From positions 57,439 through 121,438 of the forward strand of contig MU401567.1 in assembly GCA_022579005.1 (NCBI GenBank): a stretch of DNA of 64,000 nucleotides, read 5' to 3'. This document shows, one piece after another, positions 23,889 through 35,723 of this stretch. Positions within the stretch are counted from its first letter, which is position 1. Each line of letters begins with the position of its first letter. A program made the position numbers and the translations under genes. This DNA comes from Poronia punctata (Eukaryota > Ascomycota > Sordariomycetes > Xylariales > Xylariaceae). Below the pieces are notes generated by a model, which made no database searches, was not told the DNA's origin, and saw nothing but the letters and a program-made list of their open reading frames with translations.

Positions 23889-24713
23889 ATGCAGATAACC
23901 AAACCCCTCCTTGCCGCCGCGCTCATGCTTGGGCCTACGGTTATTGCGGCTCCTACGGCTTTTGATGTAATTTGCTACCTATTTTATACCCCCCCCCCTT
24001 TACTGTATATATCCTAGCTAACAAACTCCCCATCAAAAAAGGCCACGGCAGTCGCACCCCGCGAAGCCCCCAAAGTCATGGACACCAAAGACCGAAACAA
24101 CGACAGACATCACGACCATCATCACCATCACGATGACCATCATCACCATCACGATGACCATCGCCACCATGATGGCTGGAATCATCATCACAACAACAAT
24201 GGTTGGAAGAATGGTCATCGATGGGAAGGTCGCGACGTACAACTAGATGTTCGCGGCGGTGGCGGTGGTGGTGGTGGAGAAGGAGGAGGAGGGAAAGGAG
24301 GAAAGGCCGATGTGAAGATTATGAAAGAAGTCGAGGTCAAGAAAGGGTTCGGTGGTGGTGGTCATGGAGGTTGGGGAAAGGGGAAGCCCGAGTATAATAA
24401 GGGGGGATATGGAAAGGAGGGCGGTTGGGGTGGGGGGAAGCCCGAGTATAAGGGAAAACCCGAGTATAAGCCCAAGCCCGAGTACAAGGGAAAACCCGAG
24501 TACAAGCCCAAGCCCGAGTACAAGGGAAAACCCGAGTACAAGCCCGTGTACAAGGGAAAGCCCGAATACAAGGAAGGTGGCCATGGCAAGGAGGGGTGGG
24601 GAAAGCCCGACTATTCCAAAGGAGGACATGGCAAGGAAGGCGGCTGGGGAAAGCCCGAATTCAATAAGGGCGGTTATGGAAAGGGAGGATGGGGAAAGGC
24701 CGGACACCCTTGA
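23889..24713 (+). CDS. Small secreted His-rich, Gly-rich protein with KPEY tandem repeats
   Basis: Exons 23889-23966 and 24042-24713 give 249 aa. The 75-nt intron starts GTAATT, has a GCTAAC branch and ends AAAAAAG. Residues 1-21 are a signal peptide (MQITKPLLAAALMLGPTVIA). The mature part is low-complexity and ordered in blocks: a His/Asp block at 49-77 (about 18 His), a Gly block at 97-113, a short charged segment (KIMKEVEVKKGF), then Gly-Trp/Gly-Tyr units and a repeat zone (141-203) where KPEY recurs every six residues (159, 165, 171, 177, 183, 189, with outliers at 141 and 199), then KPDY and KPEF variants in GKGGWGKP-type units. There are no Cys residues, so it is not a disulfide-type effector. 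The His block could bind Zn, Cu or Ni, and the Tyr/Lys/Pro repeats recall structural or adhesive proteins. I do not recognise a named family. The strand-opposite frame at 24243-24773 is a repeat shadow. Confidence 0.82.
24463..24558 (+). repeat. Coding tandem repeat (18-bp unit, paired as 36 bp)
   Basis: Units encoding KPEYKG and KPEYKP alternate with very few base differences, for example AAGCCCGAGTACAAGGG. The near-identity of copies suggests recent expansion and probable length polymorphism between strains. Confidence 0.85.
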
Positions 24714-25292
24714 TTGATGCAAGAAGAAAATGAGATGGAATACCAAGCAAACCAAGTCGGACATTGAAGCCACCCCTTCCCCCCCTTCTTACGCCTATTT
24801 CATTTTTACTTATAACCAATACCTACACATACGTACCTACATTAATAACCCCACAGACAGTAATATAGCAGATGAATAATCAAGTCATTTCAATATCATC
24901 TAATCTACCTATATTTTCTTGCTAGTTGCTCTTGGGTTCGATGATGTTTTTTTGCCTTGGTAGGTGATAGGGGGTAGTAGTTTGACTTACAAGTAAGAGC
25001 GAGGTATTGCCTTGATGCCTTAGGCTATAAACATGGAATTCACCAGCAAAACTACGTCGCGGCAACTGTTACGTATGCCCTTTTTTATTCCAGTATTCCT
25101 GAAATAACAACAAATACAGCACATCACAAACTCAAAAGACACTTAAATAATTAAACCAGCTCTTTACCGTCATGTTAAATAAACACCATCATGAAATAAC
25201 AAGAAATGAATTGCGTCCAAAGTCTGGCGACAGGGGAGCCACTCTTCATCAATTGAATTGTAGATCCAAAATGACAACAACACAAAAAACAT
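24714..25292. other. Intergenic region, no gene seen
   Basis: This AT-leaning 3' flank of the secreted-protein gene runs up to the tRNA. It contains short ACCTAC tracts. I see no coding or RNA signal. Confidence 0.6.
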
Positions 25293-25430
25293 GGCAAGGT
25301 GGCCGAGCGGTTATGGCGGTAGACTCAAGTTACATTGATAACTTTCCCCATGAACTTGTAAAAGAAAAACATGGGGAATTGTGGATTTCTACTCTCGAAA
25401 GAGGCATGGGTTCGAATCCCATTCTTGTCA
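25293..25430 (+). tRNA. tRNA-Leu (anticodon CAA) with a 57-nt intron
   Basis: Exon parts 25293-25329 and 25387-25430 form a class II tRNA. The acceptor stem is GGCAAGG with TCTTGTC, discriminator A. The D stem is GCC/GGC and the A box is TGGCCGAGCGG. The anticodon stem GTAGA/TCTAC carries loop CTCAAGT with anticodon CAA at 25326-25328. The variable arm is TCTCGAAAGAG. The T arm is ATGGG-TTCGAAT-CCCAT, giving B box GGTTCGAATCC. The intron (25330-25386) sits at the canonical position after base 37 and contains a perfect 9-bp inverted repeat TTCCCCATG/CATGGGGAA. It decodes UUG leucine codons. Intron placement and class are as expected for fungal tRNA-Leu(CAA). Confidence 0.93.
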
Positions 25431-25437
25431 GACTTTC

Positions 25438-25451
25438 TTTTTTTCTTTTTT
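25438..25451 (+). terminator. RNA polymerase III terminator of tRNA-Leu
   Basis: T7 followed by C and T6, starting eight bases after the mature tRNA 3' end, as expected for Pol III termination. Confidence 0.8.
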
Positions 25452-25753
25452 GATAAAATTGCTTCTTAAACTCACGGGAAGAGAGGGGAGGAGTAGATGT
25501 TTAAACAACATTAAAAAGTAATTTTTTTTTTTTTTTTTGTAAAACTATGAGAAAGGAGGATATCATGATTTTGTAAGACTTTTATATATTTTATATAGAG
25601 ATGATGGGTAACCGTAAATTGGTAGAACTTTCAAGACACGTGATTCTTTTTTTCTTCTTATTTCTCATCTTTAAATCAGGTTGGCTCATAGCTCGTCATC
25701 TTTCAAGTCATCCAAACCTCCCCTCATCTCTCATCCCCTACCTAATAACCCAT
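25452..25753. other. Intergenic region between tRNA-Leu and the SMP-30-like gene
   Basis: About 300 bp, with a T15-16 run near 25521-25537 and the 3' flank of the convergent SMP-30-like gene. No gene seen. Confidence 0.6.
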
Positions 25754-26409
25754 CTACAACTCCAACTTGACCTTGAAAGGCTCCAACCCCTCAACACCAA
25801 CATCAACTTTATAAACCGCGCCACTCAACCGCACCCTCTCCTCATCCCCATCCCCATCCCCACCCCCCTCCTCCATCTTCGCAGTCGTAATAAACAACTC
25901 GGTCCCGACAAACTGCGTACAGGTGATATTATCAGTCGGGAGATTAACCTGCCCAATCAACTCGCCCTCTTTCGAAATCTTCAAGACTCTCGCTTCGCCA
26001 TACACGGCATGCCATAGATTTCCCTCGACATCTACACGACATCCGTCCGGCTCGCCTTTCCCCACGTGTTGATAGAAGACGCGTTCGTTGGATAGGGATC
26101 CGTCGGCCGAGGTGTCGTAATCGAATGCGTAGATGGTTTTGGCCGTCGAGTGCGTGAAATACATGGTTTTGCCATCGGGGGACCATGTTAGTGCGTTGGG
26201 GATTGTGAGCGGGTGTTTGATGCTTTGGGCTTTGGGGGAGCCGGGGTTGAAGAGGTGGAGGTGGCCTGTTGGTTTTGTATATAATGATGATTAGTTTTCT
26301 TTAGTTTTCTTTACATGATTTGATTAATTGTATTGAGATGAGATGTCGGACACGGATTGGGTAAGTATGTGTTCAGCGCCGCATTCATTCTCCCATGAAT
26401 AAGAGACGG

Positions 26410-26463
<54 letters not shown>

Positions 26464-26918
26464 ATACCCTCAGCCCTCAAATCCAACCCGATATCAGTCA
26501 TACTCCCCAACCAGAACCTCCCATTCGGATCCGCCGCCCCGTCATTACTCCTCAACCTCTTCCCCTCTTCTTCATTATCGAAGAACCTCGCGACATACTC
26601 ATACTTCCCCTCACCACTCTTCCTATCCAAGACCGCGATACCATGTTTCACACCGATCAGGATCTTCTCGCGCGGATCGACACCCTCGATATCGGCAGTT
26701 ACCGTGACGGGGACATCGAGTTGCGTAGTCGTCACCGAGTTAGGTCCTTCGGAGAGATTGACCCAGTGTACGCGGTGTTTCTTGATGTCTACGAAGCGGA
26801 GACTGTTGCTTTCGCGCTCGTAGTATGGTCCTTCGGATAAGGCGCAGTGGAGGTGGAGGTATGGTTCTGTGACGTTCCATTCTTGGAAGTCGGGCTTGGT
26901 TGTCGTGGTTGTCGACAT
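25754..26918 (-). CDS. SMP-30/gluconolactonase/regucalcin-like protein
   Basis: Exons 26918-26468 and 26265-25754 give 320 aa. The start MSTTTTTKPDFQEW is the first ATG consistent with the family length of about 300 aa. It is a six-bladed beta-propeller metal-dependent lactonase. Metal-site positions are present: Glu29 in ALSEGPYYE, Asn125 in LRSNDGAADPNGRFWLGSM, Asn174 in TIPNALTWSPDGKTMYFTHS, and Asp224 in GEPDGCRVD. It probably hydrolyses sugar lactones in the cytosol, since no signal peptide is seen. Residues 280-292 form an odd acidic Gly-rich insert (EEGGGDGDGDEE). The 202-nt intron has GTATGT and AACAG ends and contains an unbroken 48-base A run on the plus strand (T on the coding strand), so that length may be poorly determined. 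The frame extension upstream of 26918 is not coding. Confidence 0.9.
26412..26459. repeat. 48-bp A homopolymer in the SMP-30-like intron
   Basis: An uninterrupted A run, just inside the 5' splice side of the intron on the coding strand. Visible directly. Confidence 0.95.
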
Positions 26919-29199
26919 TGCGCAAAGGTTAATTGGATAAATTAGTATTGGAAATGTACGCAGACTGATATAGTATCTTTCCCACGACTGTATTTCTCCT
27001 CCTTTATGTCGTCTTTTTATGTTCTTCGTTCTGTTTGTTCGCGGTCGCGAGGGGACTAAATAAGGAGGGGTGCGGGATGGTGGGACCTCTAATTGCGCCC
27101 GATCTCGTCCTTGTAGCTGTACGAGTAGTCGCGGCTTCCGTCCCGTCACGTCGTTTGATCACCTACTTTTGTACCACCTAATAAGTTTAGGATGGCTGAT
27201 GCGAATTAACAAACGTTAAAAAAGTCAAATCTGAATAGAAAGGCGTTTGTCTTGTCCTCACGTGGAATTGCCTTATACTTCAATTCCCCTCATCCAGGGA
27301 ATTTAGACTGCTAGTGTTTCATTTAAATCGAACGGGGTACCCACGTTATCGCGTGAAACAGGGCATGTTGGGTTTACTAGAGATGGTAGTTACAGACTCC
27401 GAGTGAGAATTGTCCGGATAAGCGGGCCTCTGAGCCGTCGAGAATACTCGAAGCTGGGCGTTTTCTCATCTAAACAATTGCTCGCCTCTGCAGAGCAACG
27501 GTAGCTATTCTCCCGCCGGCTCAACTCAGAAGGGCACACCCGCCTCTTGACCTTGGTCCGTCCAGGTCACCAGCTGCGGCTCCCTTGCTCTATTTTTCGA
27601 CGCTGGAGACAAGGAGACAAGGTGTCGCTGCCATAAACTAGCGCATAGCCATGTATATTCCGCACCCAAGTCGAGGCCAGGCGCCCTTTGGTTCAACATC
27701 CGTACGGGTAGGTAGGCCTTGAAACCTCCAGCATGAAAAATGTTAGCCTTTGCTTGGGGGTGCTCCAGACTCCGTGGGATAATACAGAGGGGTGAATCTG
27801 ACTATCCACCACGCCGCTCCTTTCGGTCCGGGTTCACCTAATGATGGGGTGGTATAGCTCGTGTTTGTACCATTAGTTCACATCGTGAAGTTGAAGAGAC
27901 AAAACACTTACACGTACGCATTGCAACTGCTGCGCCCTGCATTCTGTGTCCTGTGTCCTGGTTAGCACCTAAATGACAACTATCTTGGTTCATCGATTAA
28001 CATCTGACAATTGATCCAAAATCGACGAGTCGACGTGGTCTTGTTATTCAGGAATCGTATTCTGCCAAGAATTGATTGACCGCCAATTGGTCCTCCCGTG
28101 TCCAGTAGGGCTGCGACCTCGAACGCTCTGCTGCGCTGTATATACTAACGAGCACTACCGAGGGAAACTAATCTTCACCGCTACGGAATGGATCCGGCCA
28201 AGGAAAAGAACATGCCTGGAACAGTGACCGCTATTCGGCCCCGTTGGACCATCGTTCCCATCTTTTAGACGTGACCGAAAGCATCGTGAATCATGTATGA
28301 TGCTTCATTCAAGACTTGATGCAAATATCGTCATGCACGGTCCTGCTCGACCTATGCATTGTAATGTCGGTGTAGGGTTATCGATACCGGCACGCTCACT
28401 TTCTGTCCCTTTTTGCCTCTTCTCGGATTGACCTTGACCGGCAGACGGAATCGCCCTCCCCGGAAGACGGACAGCAACGCATCTTGTTGTTGGCATATGG
28501 GTATATGAACGCATGTTGCATTGCAGCAAGAGACCCAGCCACCATGCAACCTTTTCGTTCCATGTGCAAATAAAGTTGGGTCGGCTAACATCGCGGTGAA
28601 GGAGTTGAACGCCGGCGGCGGCGCCACGATATGACAGGCATCTCGCCTGCCTGAGGACCGGCGAGCAAAGGCGCAAAACCGCACCTCTTGCTGAACTGGC
28701 CAACGGATGGGTCGATGGAATGGATAGCTGGACAGCTAGGGAACGCCAAGTGGACAAATAAAAAAAAAGGTCCGTTTTGCCACTTTCTTCAGCGTCGAGT
28801 CCCAACAACCACATGACCGCGACTCGATGCGGTCCGTCTGTCTCACCTGGATAACTGCTGATTCTTCCGAGCGATGGAAACAATGCACAAAACTCGAAAT
28901 CCGACAAATCATTTCTCCATTTCCACCGTCCCCACTCTGGTACTCGGGTAGATGACCGGCTGTTTCGAGTTGAGATTCCGGGGACCCGAAACCCCTTGTC
29001 TGGACGGAATGGCCGTGGCAAGTCGTAAAGGGGTGAGAATGTTCAACCTTTGATCCGGGACGCTCGCTGGTGGGGCAAAATACGTACGAGTAGGTAGATC
29101 GATCAATACTTGGGTAAGAGGTAGAAAGTCCCACGTGAATACGGTGCCCGAGTCCAGAAAGCTTCTAGCAAAAGTCGAGTGAGACTGCTTATCCACCAA
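26919..29199. other. Intergenic region, no gene supported
   Basis: Upstream flank of the SMP-30-like gene, containing TACGAGTA 8-mers at 27120-27127 and 29085-29092. A 238-codon frame on the minus strand (29021-28305) starts at TTG, overlaps other frames and has no recognisable domain. I treat it as non-coding. Confidence 0.5.
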
Positions 29200-32100
29200 T
29201 AACCTACATAGCGGGGGACCTACTCGTATCTCTCAGCACAAAGGTGACCAGATAGACCTGCTTGTCCTTGGACCGTGGTGTGCTGTACGAGTGACTACCT
29301 AGAGTGTACTTGCAATTCAGAGTGGAGAGGGTACACGATGCATGAAATTGCATACTCGTACAAGTACCCAAGTTACTGTTGAAGGTTACATTAGGTATCA
29401 GATAGTACCAATTGTCCCGCTTGTCAGCTAGCAGGTGGCGGAGTCAAACTAGGGGAAGCAATCCGGGGGCCGGGAGCATGGCAATGGTTCGTGTTGCTGG
29501 GGCTCGATTATCTATTGGTTTCGATAAGAGGTGAAACCGACCAGACTCGTCATTTTCTTTTTTCCAACTTCATAATTAGATTTTGGGGGCCTTTGGACAC
29601 AAAGTTAGAATCAGCCTGGTACGGAAGGAAGGGATAGGAATGGAAAGAGGTGCGATTTGGGCATGGTGAAGGAATGTGTTGTGAAGAGGTACCTATGATT
29701 GATCGACTGACCGTGTCTACGCATTATACGCATGTATGTATGAATGAGCGCATGTGCGCATGGAAATCTGCACCCTTTTGCTCAATCTGTATGGAGACGG
29801 TGATTTGCATATGTGGTCGGTATGTGCGTGTACGTGGTTCGTCAAGATTTGGTGGATTTTCACTTGTCCCTGGGCCACATCCATTTCGGGTGTCACGCAG
29901 ATGAGATGGGAGGTGAGACGTGGGCGCATGCTAGATTGAGTTTGGTTCCCTGAAATCTGACAGCGAAATGCCCAAAATACTCACCTATAGGATCGCTCGG
30001 TCCCAATCGTCCCCTAAGGATTTTTCAGGTCTTGGTCTTTGGAAAGAAGACAGAAAAGATGAGAAGTGATAAAAGCTGACGGGGCAGTCTCAGTATGTGG
30101 ACTCGATGAGAAGTGTCTCTAATGATGTGAAATCATCCAGAGAAGGAACGAGGGCAAAAGCAACAACCAACATAATTACCTACTCGTACAGCACAGGTAT
30201 ACAGTATATTCAGAAGGCAGCTACGCACGTTGGAATGTAATAGGAGGCCTGAAAGGAGTACCAAATTTACATGTATGTACAGTTCTCATCGCTGGAACAT
30301 ATGCAAGTGTAGTGATGACTACTTGTAGATTACGAGTACTTGTAAAACGACGACATCTTTGACCGCGCCATATCTTACAATACAGTGTGTAGCTCTATAC
30401 TATTTTCTACCCCAAGTACGGATATCGGAAGGCAGTCCCACGATGTGATAGGTACTAGGTACTCCTAGGTAAGTACGTACTCGTAGGGCATCAGCTGTAC
30501 CTAAATGAAGGCAAAATAGCTCTTAGAATCTGACCCCTGTCAACTGCAGTCAACCCCCCCCTGGCTGCAGATGCATTCTGCATGCCATAGCTTTTCAAGA
30601 TTCTGTACGTGACAGGCATAGGTATCCAGAAAAAAGGGTTGCCGTTGTGTTCCCCGGTACATAAATGGGGGATCCCTCCACCCCGGCAAGTCTTCAGAAT
30701 GAATAGCACGTAGGTACTCGTACGTGCTCGTAGGTAACGGCTTATTTGTTGACAAGGGGGACAGCCTACCTATTCAAGGATGACCTTTTTGTATTGTTGT
30801 GGGAAAACACGACAGGGTCATCAGGCGTGGAAACCTGCCCCCAATTTAAATAGGTAATTCAACTAAGACCGTCGACAGGGGGCTATAGCTTCCACGCTAC
30901 CAGAGACACGGGGCGAGAATGGGATTTCGTCTTTTTTTCTAATGATGCACATAAGCTATGACAGCCCTGACGGAGTAGGTAATCCGCCGTCTGACTACTT
31001 ACCTAGTAATTCTAATCTGACATACAGTGCTTTCCAATTACCTGATAACTAAGTTTGTATACACGTGGATTCCAGGAGGCATCAAATGTATACTTAACGC
31101 AATTACCAGGTGGTTTCTTGGCAACACCGCCTCTCCAATCCTTTTTGTGAACTGCTAACCTACTCTGAACAAAGATAATGGACATACCAGAAGAGGTCAC
31201 AACCAAAACCCATCTAGTATAGACCAGATGCGTCTGTACTCGTACACGTAAGACTAGGGAGATTAGATAGGGTAGCCCGTCGGCTGCGTTAATCGTGCAG
31301 CAACGTTATTAATTAAAAAAAATGATTATAACGCGGCATGGAACGGCCCGGCCGGTGAGGGCCCAGGGGATAAGAATAGGGGGACCGGGGGAGTTGTTTT
31401 GAACCAGGCTACCCTCTAACCCTAATCTGGTTGCAATGCACGATATCTAAAACGTACACGATAGACTGGGATCTAATACGTAGGTGCCGTGGCGTAGGTA
31501 GTACTGATGAAGAATGAGCAAGGAATAAAAGATTGAAGATCCTTGGAAATCATAAGATCAGCGTTTTATTCCTACCTATTCCACCTACTCGTACCTACCT
31601 TGACACTCATCAGTAACCCCCCGCACAAAACGTGAGCGAATGATTCGGATGACGCTGGATCTTGTTGCATGTACTCGTATCGTAGCCTTTTTTTTTTCTT
31701 TCCTCCCGGTTGCTACCCACCCACGCCTTATTGACCCAAGCAAGTAGGCCTCAAATTACTAGGTTGCATACGAGTACTTTCCAGCATGCATGTTCATGTA
31801 CCTTCCCTAGGTAGAGAGTACCTACCCAGTTAATATACAAAATAGCAGATGTGAGAAGTATGGGATACTTGGGATGGATAAAACAGGGCGGGAGGCGTAT
31901 GCAGATACTCTCTTGCAGTAACCTGTCAAATATCCAATCGTACATTTAACAAGGTGTTGTGCTTTAGGTATGGTATATTCTATTTGCTGGACTTTGCAGC
32001 GTTGACCGGCCTGATAATTGCCTCCATCGTACCATGTTGCGTAGGTAGTTTACGCCGTGTCTTGCTCTACCTACTACAATTTCTGACAATTCATTCATTC

Positions 32101-35100
32101 CTCAAGTCAATGGTCTGAAACACGTACCTACTCGTACGACAAATTTCACATGGCGCCTGCCGTTTCCTCGACCTCAGACCGCCACGCAAAAAAACAAAAC
32201 AAAAAACATGGGTTTGATTAGGTTAGGTAGGGACAAAGTCTGGGCAACGCGCCAATATATTATGAATCCGAAAATGAATCATAACTAGGTACTTACCTTA
32301 CCTAGTCCAGTCCGTTCCACGTGCTGGCACGCCATACCAGCATAGTTTCGGATTTGGGGTATACGCTAAAATATGGAAATTTGGTAGGTAGCTAGTTTTA
32401 TGGAGATTGGCGGGCCTCGGGATGACGCATATGATTGATTATTTGCAGCAGAAAACATCATCCATCCAACCTTCATCATCACGGTCAATGTGTAAAAGAT
32501 CTTTGCTTACCTAATGGTTAGGAAGAAGTAAATGTTATTAAGAACAGATATATGTAGTTGGTTCCAATATATTAGTAGGACAACCAAAGAAGAAGAAGAA
32601 GACGACGTTGATAGGTTATCTAGTTGTTTGTACGCGTATTCTTTTTTTTGATCTGCTCGTACCTATTCATACGACAAACCTATCTACAAGCGGTAGTAAT
32701 ACAGTATTACATAACAAACCGCTTATTACCCAAGTTAGAACAAGGAGGTACATCTGCCTAACATCCTCGCCAACATTAACAAGGTAAATCCTAGCAGGAG
32801 AGCCAAAAAGCAATATCGTTACAGCAAATTAACCCCCCTACGAGTACCTCACCTACTGCCCTTACAAAAACATGGAGAACACGCCCTCGGATAGTGATCT
32901 AATTCCTGGGGTTGTGAACAGTATGCGACCAGACTTGCATCGTACTGCATAGGTATTATATAATTAATAAAGGGAGAAAACTGTCACATTTTTTTCATGG
33001 AAATGTTAGGACAAATTGTAATTTCGAAATCACATATTACATATAGTGTGATCGACCGGATGTTACATCGCGTCGCGGTATGTTATGTACCTCGGTCTTA
33101 TTTATGTATTTAATGTGTATAATATGTATGCTGCACTACCTACTTTAGTCTACTTTACACGAATTCCAGGCCAAAATATCTAACTTGGGCTTAAAGAATA
33201 ACTTCAAGTCTTTATATTGTACAAGTAAACACGCGTGGTGTTTGTCAGTTACCTGTTTTCTTTTGCCTTGCCCGTACGCGGCGGAATATTCCCTTACCTA
33301 TTCCTTTTGAGGCTGAGACTACCTAGGTTAAGTAGTCTAGTCTAATAGCCAAACTACCTCAACCACCACACCAAAAGGTTCCATTTCCACGCTAAAATCC
33401 CGACAAGGTCTAGGTTGCGTTCCTTTACGTACCCAGACCCCTGGGTTGGTTGGGCTGGCGAAATCGGCTAACCTAGCAAGGGAGGAATAGGAATCCTTGT
33501 AACACGTACACGTACGAGTAGGTAATAGGTATTTGGGATTGTTTACTTACCAGTTGCCAGTGTTGCAGCACTTTCCATTCTAATATGTATGTACAGCGGA
33601 AGTATAATATGGAAATCCCAATGTGAAAATGCTTGCCCCCTGACAATACGTACGTGTCGACGTACGGACATTACGAACATATCGAACTAGGTATCCGGAT
33701 AGTACACATACGAGTAGATATACAAACTGTATCTCTCTATTCCCCCGGGTCGTTTTTCAAGGTTACATGGAAAACCAGACTTGGTAAGGCCGAACGGAAG
33801 CACAGTTCTGGTCAAATTGTCCGTCCACCTAGCCTACGCTAATGTATGTCCCACGGATGCTTAAACGGTCAACGACATTGGACAATATAGAAGACTATTA
33901 CACCCTTCAGGTGAGAATGAATGTACTAGTATATATTACGCATGTAAGCGTGTGCATGTATGTCATGTCAGATATGTCAGATTGCTAAGATATTATCTAG
34001 GTACTCTGTACGGGATCTGTATTCGGCAAGAGATGACTCGCCCCGTCCACACGTACAGCCATGGCAGCAGTTGCATTCTGTATCGTATATCATATGCACT
34101 ATTGGGGCCTGTTGACGCATATGCAGCAGCGAGGCGGGTCAAGTACCATGAGAATACAACCACGTCTTGGAAATTGGCATATTAAATGATACTGATCCGC
34201 AGTGAGGTAGTATTATCACAAGCCCTCCAACGGTGAATGTGCGCTGCATGATGAATGGCAGCATCTACTCAAGGTGACGGGCATGCTGATCCATGAGGAC
34301 GAGCAGCCAGCGACAAGCCATCGAAAAGAACACGTCCCTTCTGCCGCAGGTGACTGGCTCTTGGACATACATATGCAGAGCCTCGGTGCCTCGATACTGT
34401 GGCTTGCTAGGTATATGTCCGACCTCATGGTGCAAACAAGCCTGCGCCCATAGCAAGTACGAAGAGGGTGCATCTTCATACTAAACTAGATGTTGCGTTC
34501 ATCCCTTCTCCATCCAATGTCGGAAAGACACATAACGAACCCAGCACGTTCAAGGAAGCAGCAGTGGGTGGGAAACATGCAGGAGAGATCATGGCGCAAA
34601 AGCCTTGGGGGGACGGCATGGATATTATAGTTATACACACGCTCTGTCTGACTTGGATGCCGTTACTCCTACTCTTTGACAGGAGACTGCTCGTAAGGAT
34701 AGTCTATTGTTTGACGTCTCTAACGCATGTGGCCCTAGCTTCGTGCCGTTGTTCGAGACTTGAAAGCAACACCCACCTCGGAAAATCCTGGGCTGACCGC
34801 AACATGTACCTACAGTCCAGTTGGGTGTAGGTAAGTACATGTGGCACTTATGATGGGTCACTTCATCATGTACCAAAACTATGTTTGGTGTAGTTAGCTG
34901 CTGTACCTAATAAAGGCCCGATGCTCGTCACATCTTAGGTAGGGTCCAATACATACCTGACCGAGACTAGACCAGACTAGCACGTTAGGGGAGGATGGAC
35001 CACTCGCTCGGGCCAGTTACCCAAGAGACCAGATTGGTTACTGGGTTGAGTGGATTGGTGACCAGCGCTTGGGCAACCAGGGAAGAGAGGTTGATCCTAT

Positions 35101-35530
35101 CCGTTGTGGTATCGACGCCCCGCAAGGTCGGTGCGCCCATTGCACACCAAAAATCTGAGCTGTGCCGGCGATCCTCCTGCGACCCTCCCTGGGGATTGCC
35201 TGGGGGGCCTGGCTGCGGAATGTAGACAAGGGAAGGATGCTATGCTGCGCTACGCTACGCGATGCTACGCTGTGCTAGGTTGCGTTATGCAACGCTAGGT
35301 ACTGTATGTGATGCGATGCGACACCGCTTTCGAGACGTTGGGCTGGAATCGGCGGCTTGTGCACTTGACCACTCGCATGTTGGTACCTGATGGCTTGGTC
35401 GCGCCATGCCGCGTATGCAGGCGTCCCACGACAAGCCTTCTGGCATCGTCGAGCTGCTGGATACCCGCTTGCCCTAACCTACTCGTACCTGCTAATACTG
35501 GCGGCCGAAGACCGGTAAGGTAAAAAAAAA

Positions 35531-35554
35531 GGGGGGGGGGGGGGGGGGGGGGGG
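35531..35554. repeat. Poly-G homopolymer left of assembly gap
   Basis: An A9 run passes into an unbroken run of 24 G. Together with the poly-C tracts on the other side of the gap it marks a failed assembly junction. Confidence 0.9.
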
Positions 35555-35638
35555 CCCAAGTTGCCCGGTTTAAAAAGAAAAACCCGCCAATCAAAAAATA
35601 AACCCGGGGGGGCCCCGGTATTGTTAACCGCGGAAACG
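35555..35638 (+). repeat. Degraded copy of the 84-bp sequence right of the gap
   Basis: This 84-bp stretch aligns without gaps to 35724-35807 at 60 of 84 positions, with high identity at the left (CCCAAGTTGC shared) and mismatches enriched in A, C and G runs. It looks like a low-quality read end rather than a true genomic repeat. Confidence 0.75.
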
Positions 35639-35648
35639 NNNNNNNNNN
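35639..35648. other. Assembly gap (10 N)
   Basis: Ten N bases between homopolymer-rich ends. The fixed size suggests a placeholder gap. Confidence 0.98.
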
Positions 35649-35654
35649 CACCCC

Positions 35655-35696
<42 letters not shown>

Positions 35697-35723
35697 CGCC
35701 CCCCCCCCCCCCCCCCCCCCCGT
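35649..35723. repeat. Poly-C tract right of assembly gap
   Basis: After CACCCCA come long C runs interrupted only by GCG. Such a tract is a common cause of read failure. Confidence 0.9.

Noticed and set aside
24243..24773. 176-codon frame antisense to the secreted repeat protein
   Set aside because: A shadow of the repetitive coding strand: its repeats mirror the KPEY units and there is no independent support.
26919..27149. N-terminal extension of the SMP-30-like frame
   Set aside because: The frame is open upstream but family length and the MSTTTTT start at 26918 fit better; the extension is basic and unlike the family.
28305..29021. 238-codon minus-strand frame
   Set aside because: It starts at TTG, overlaps other open frames on the same strand, and shows no motif, signal peptide or consistent composition.
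34468..34830. 120-codon frame in the desert
   Set aside because: Isolated, no motif, overlapped by minus-strand frames of similar length.
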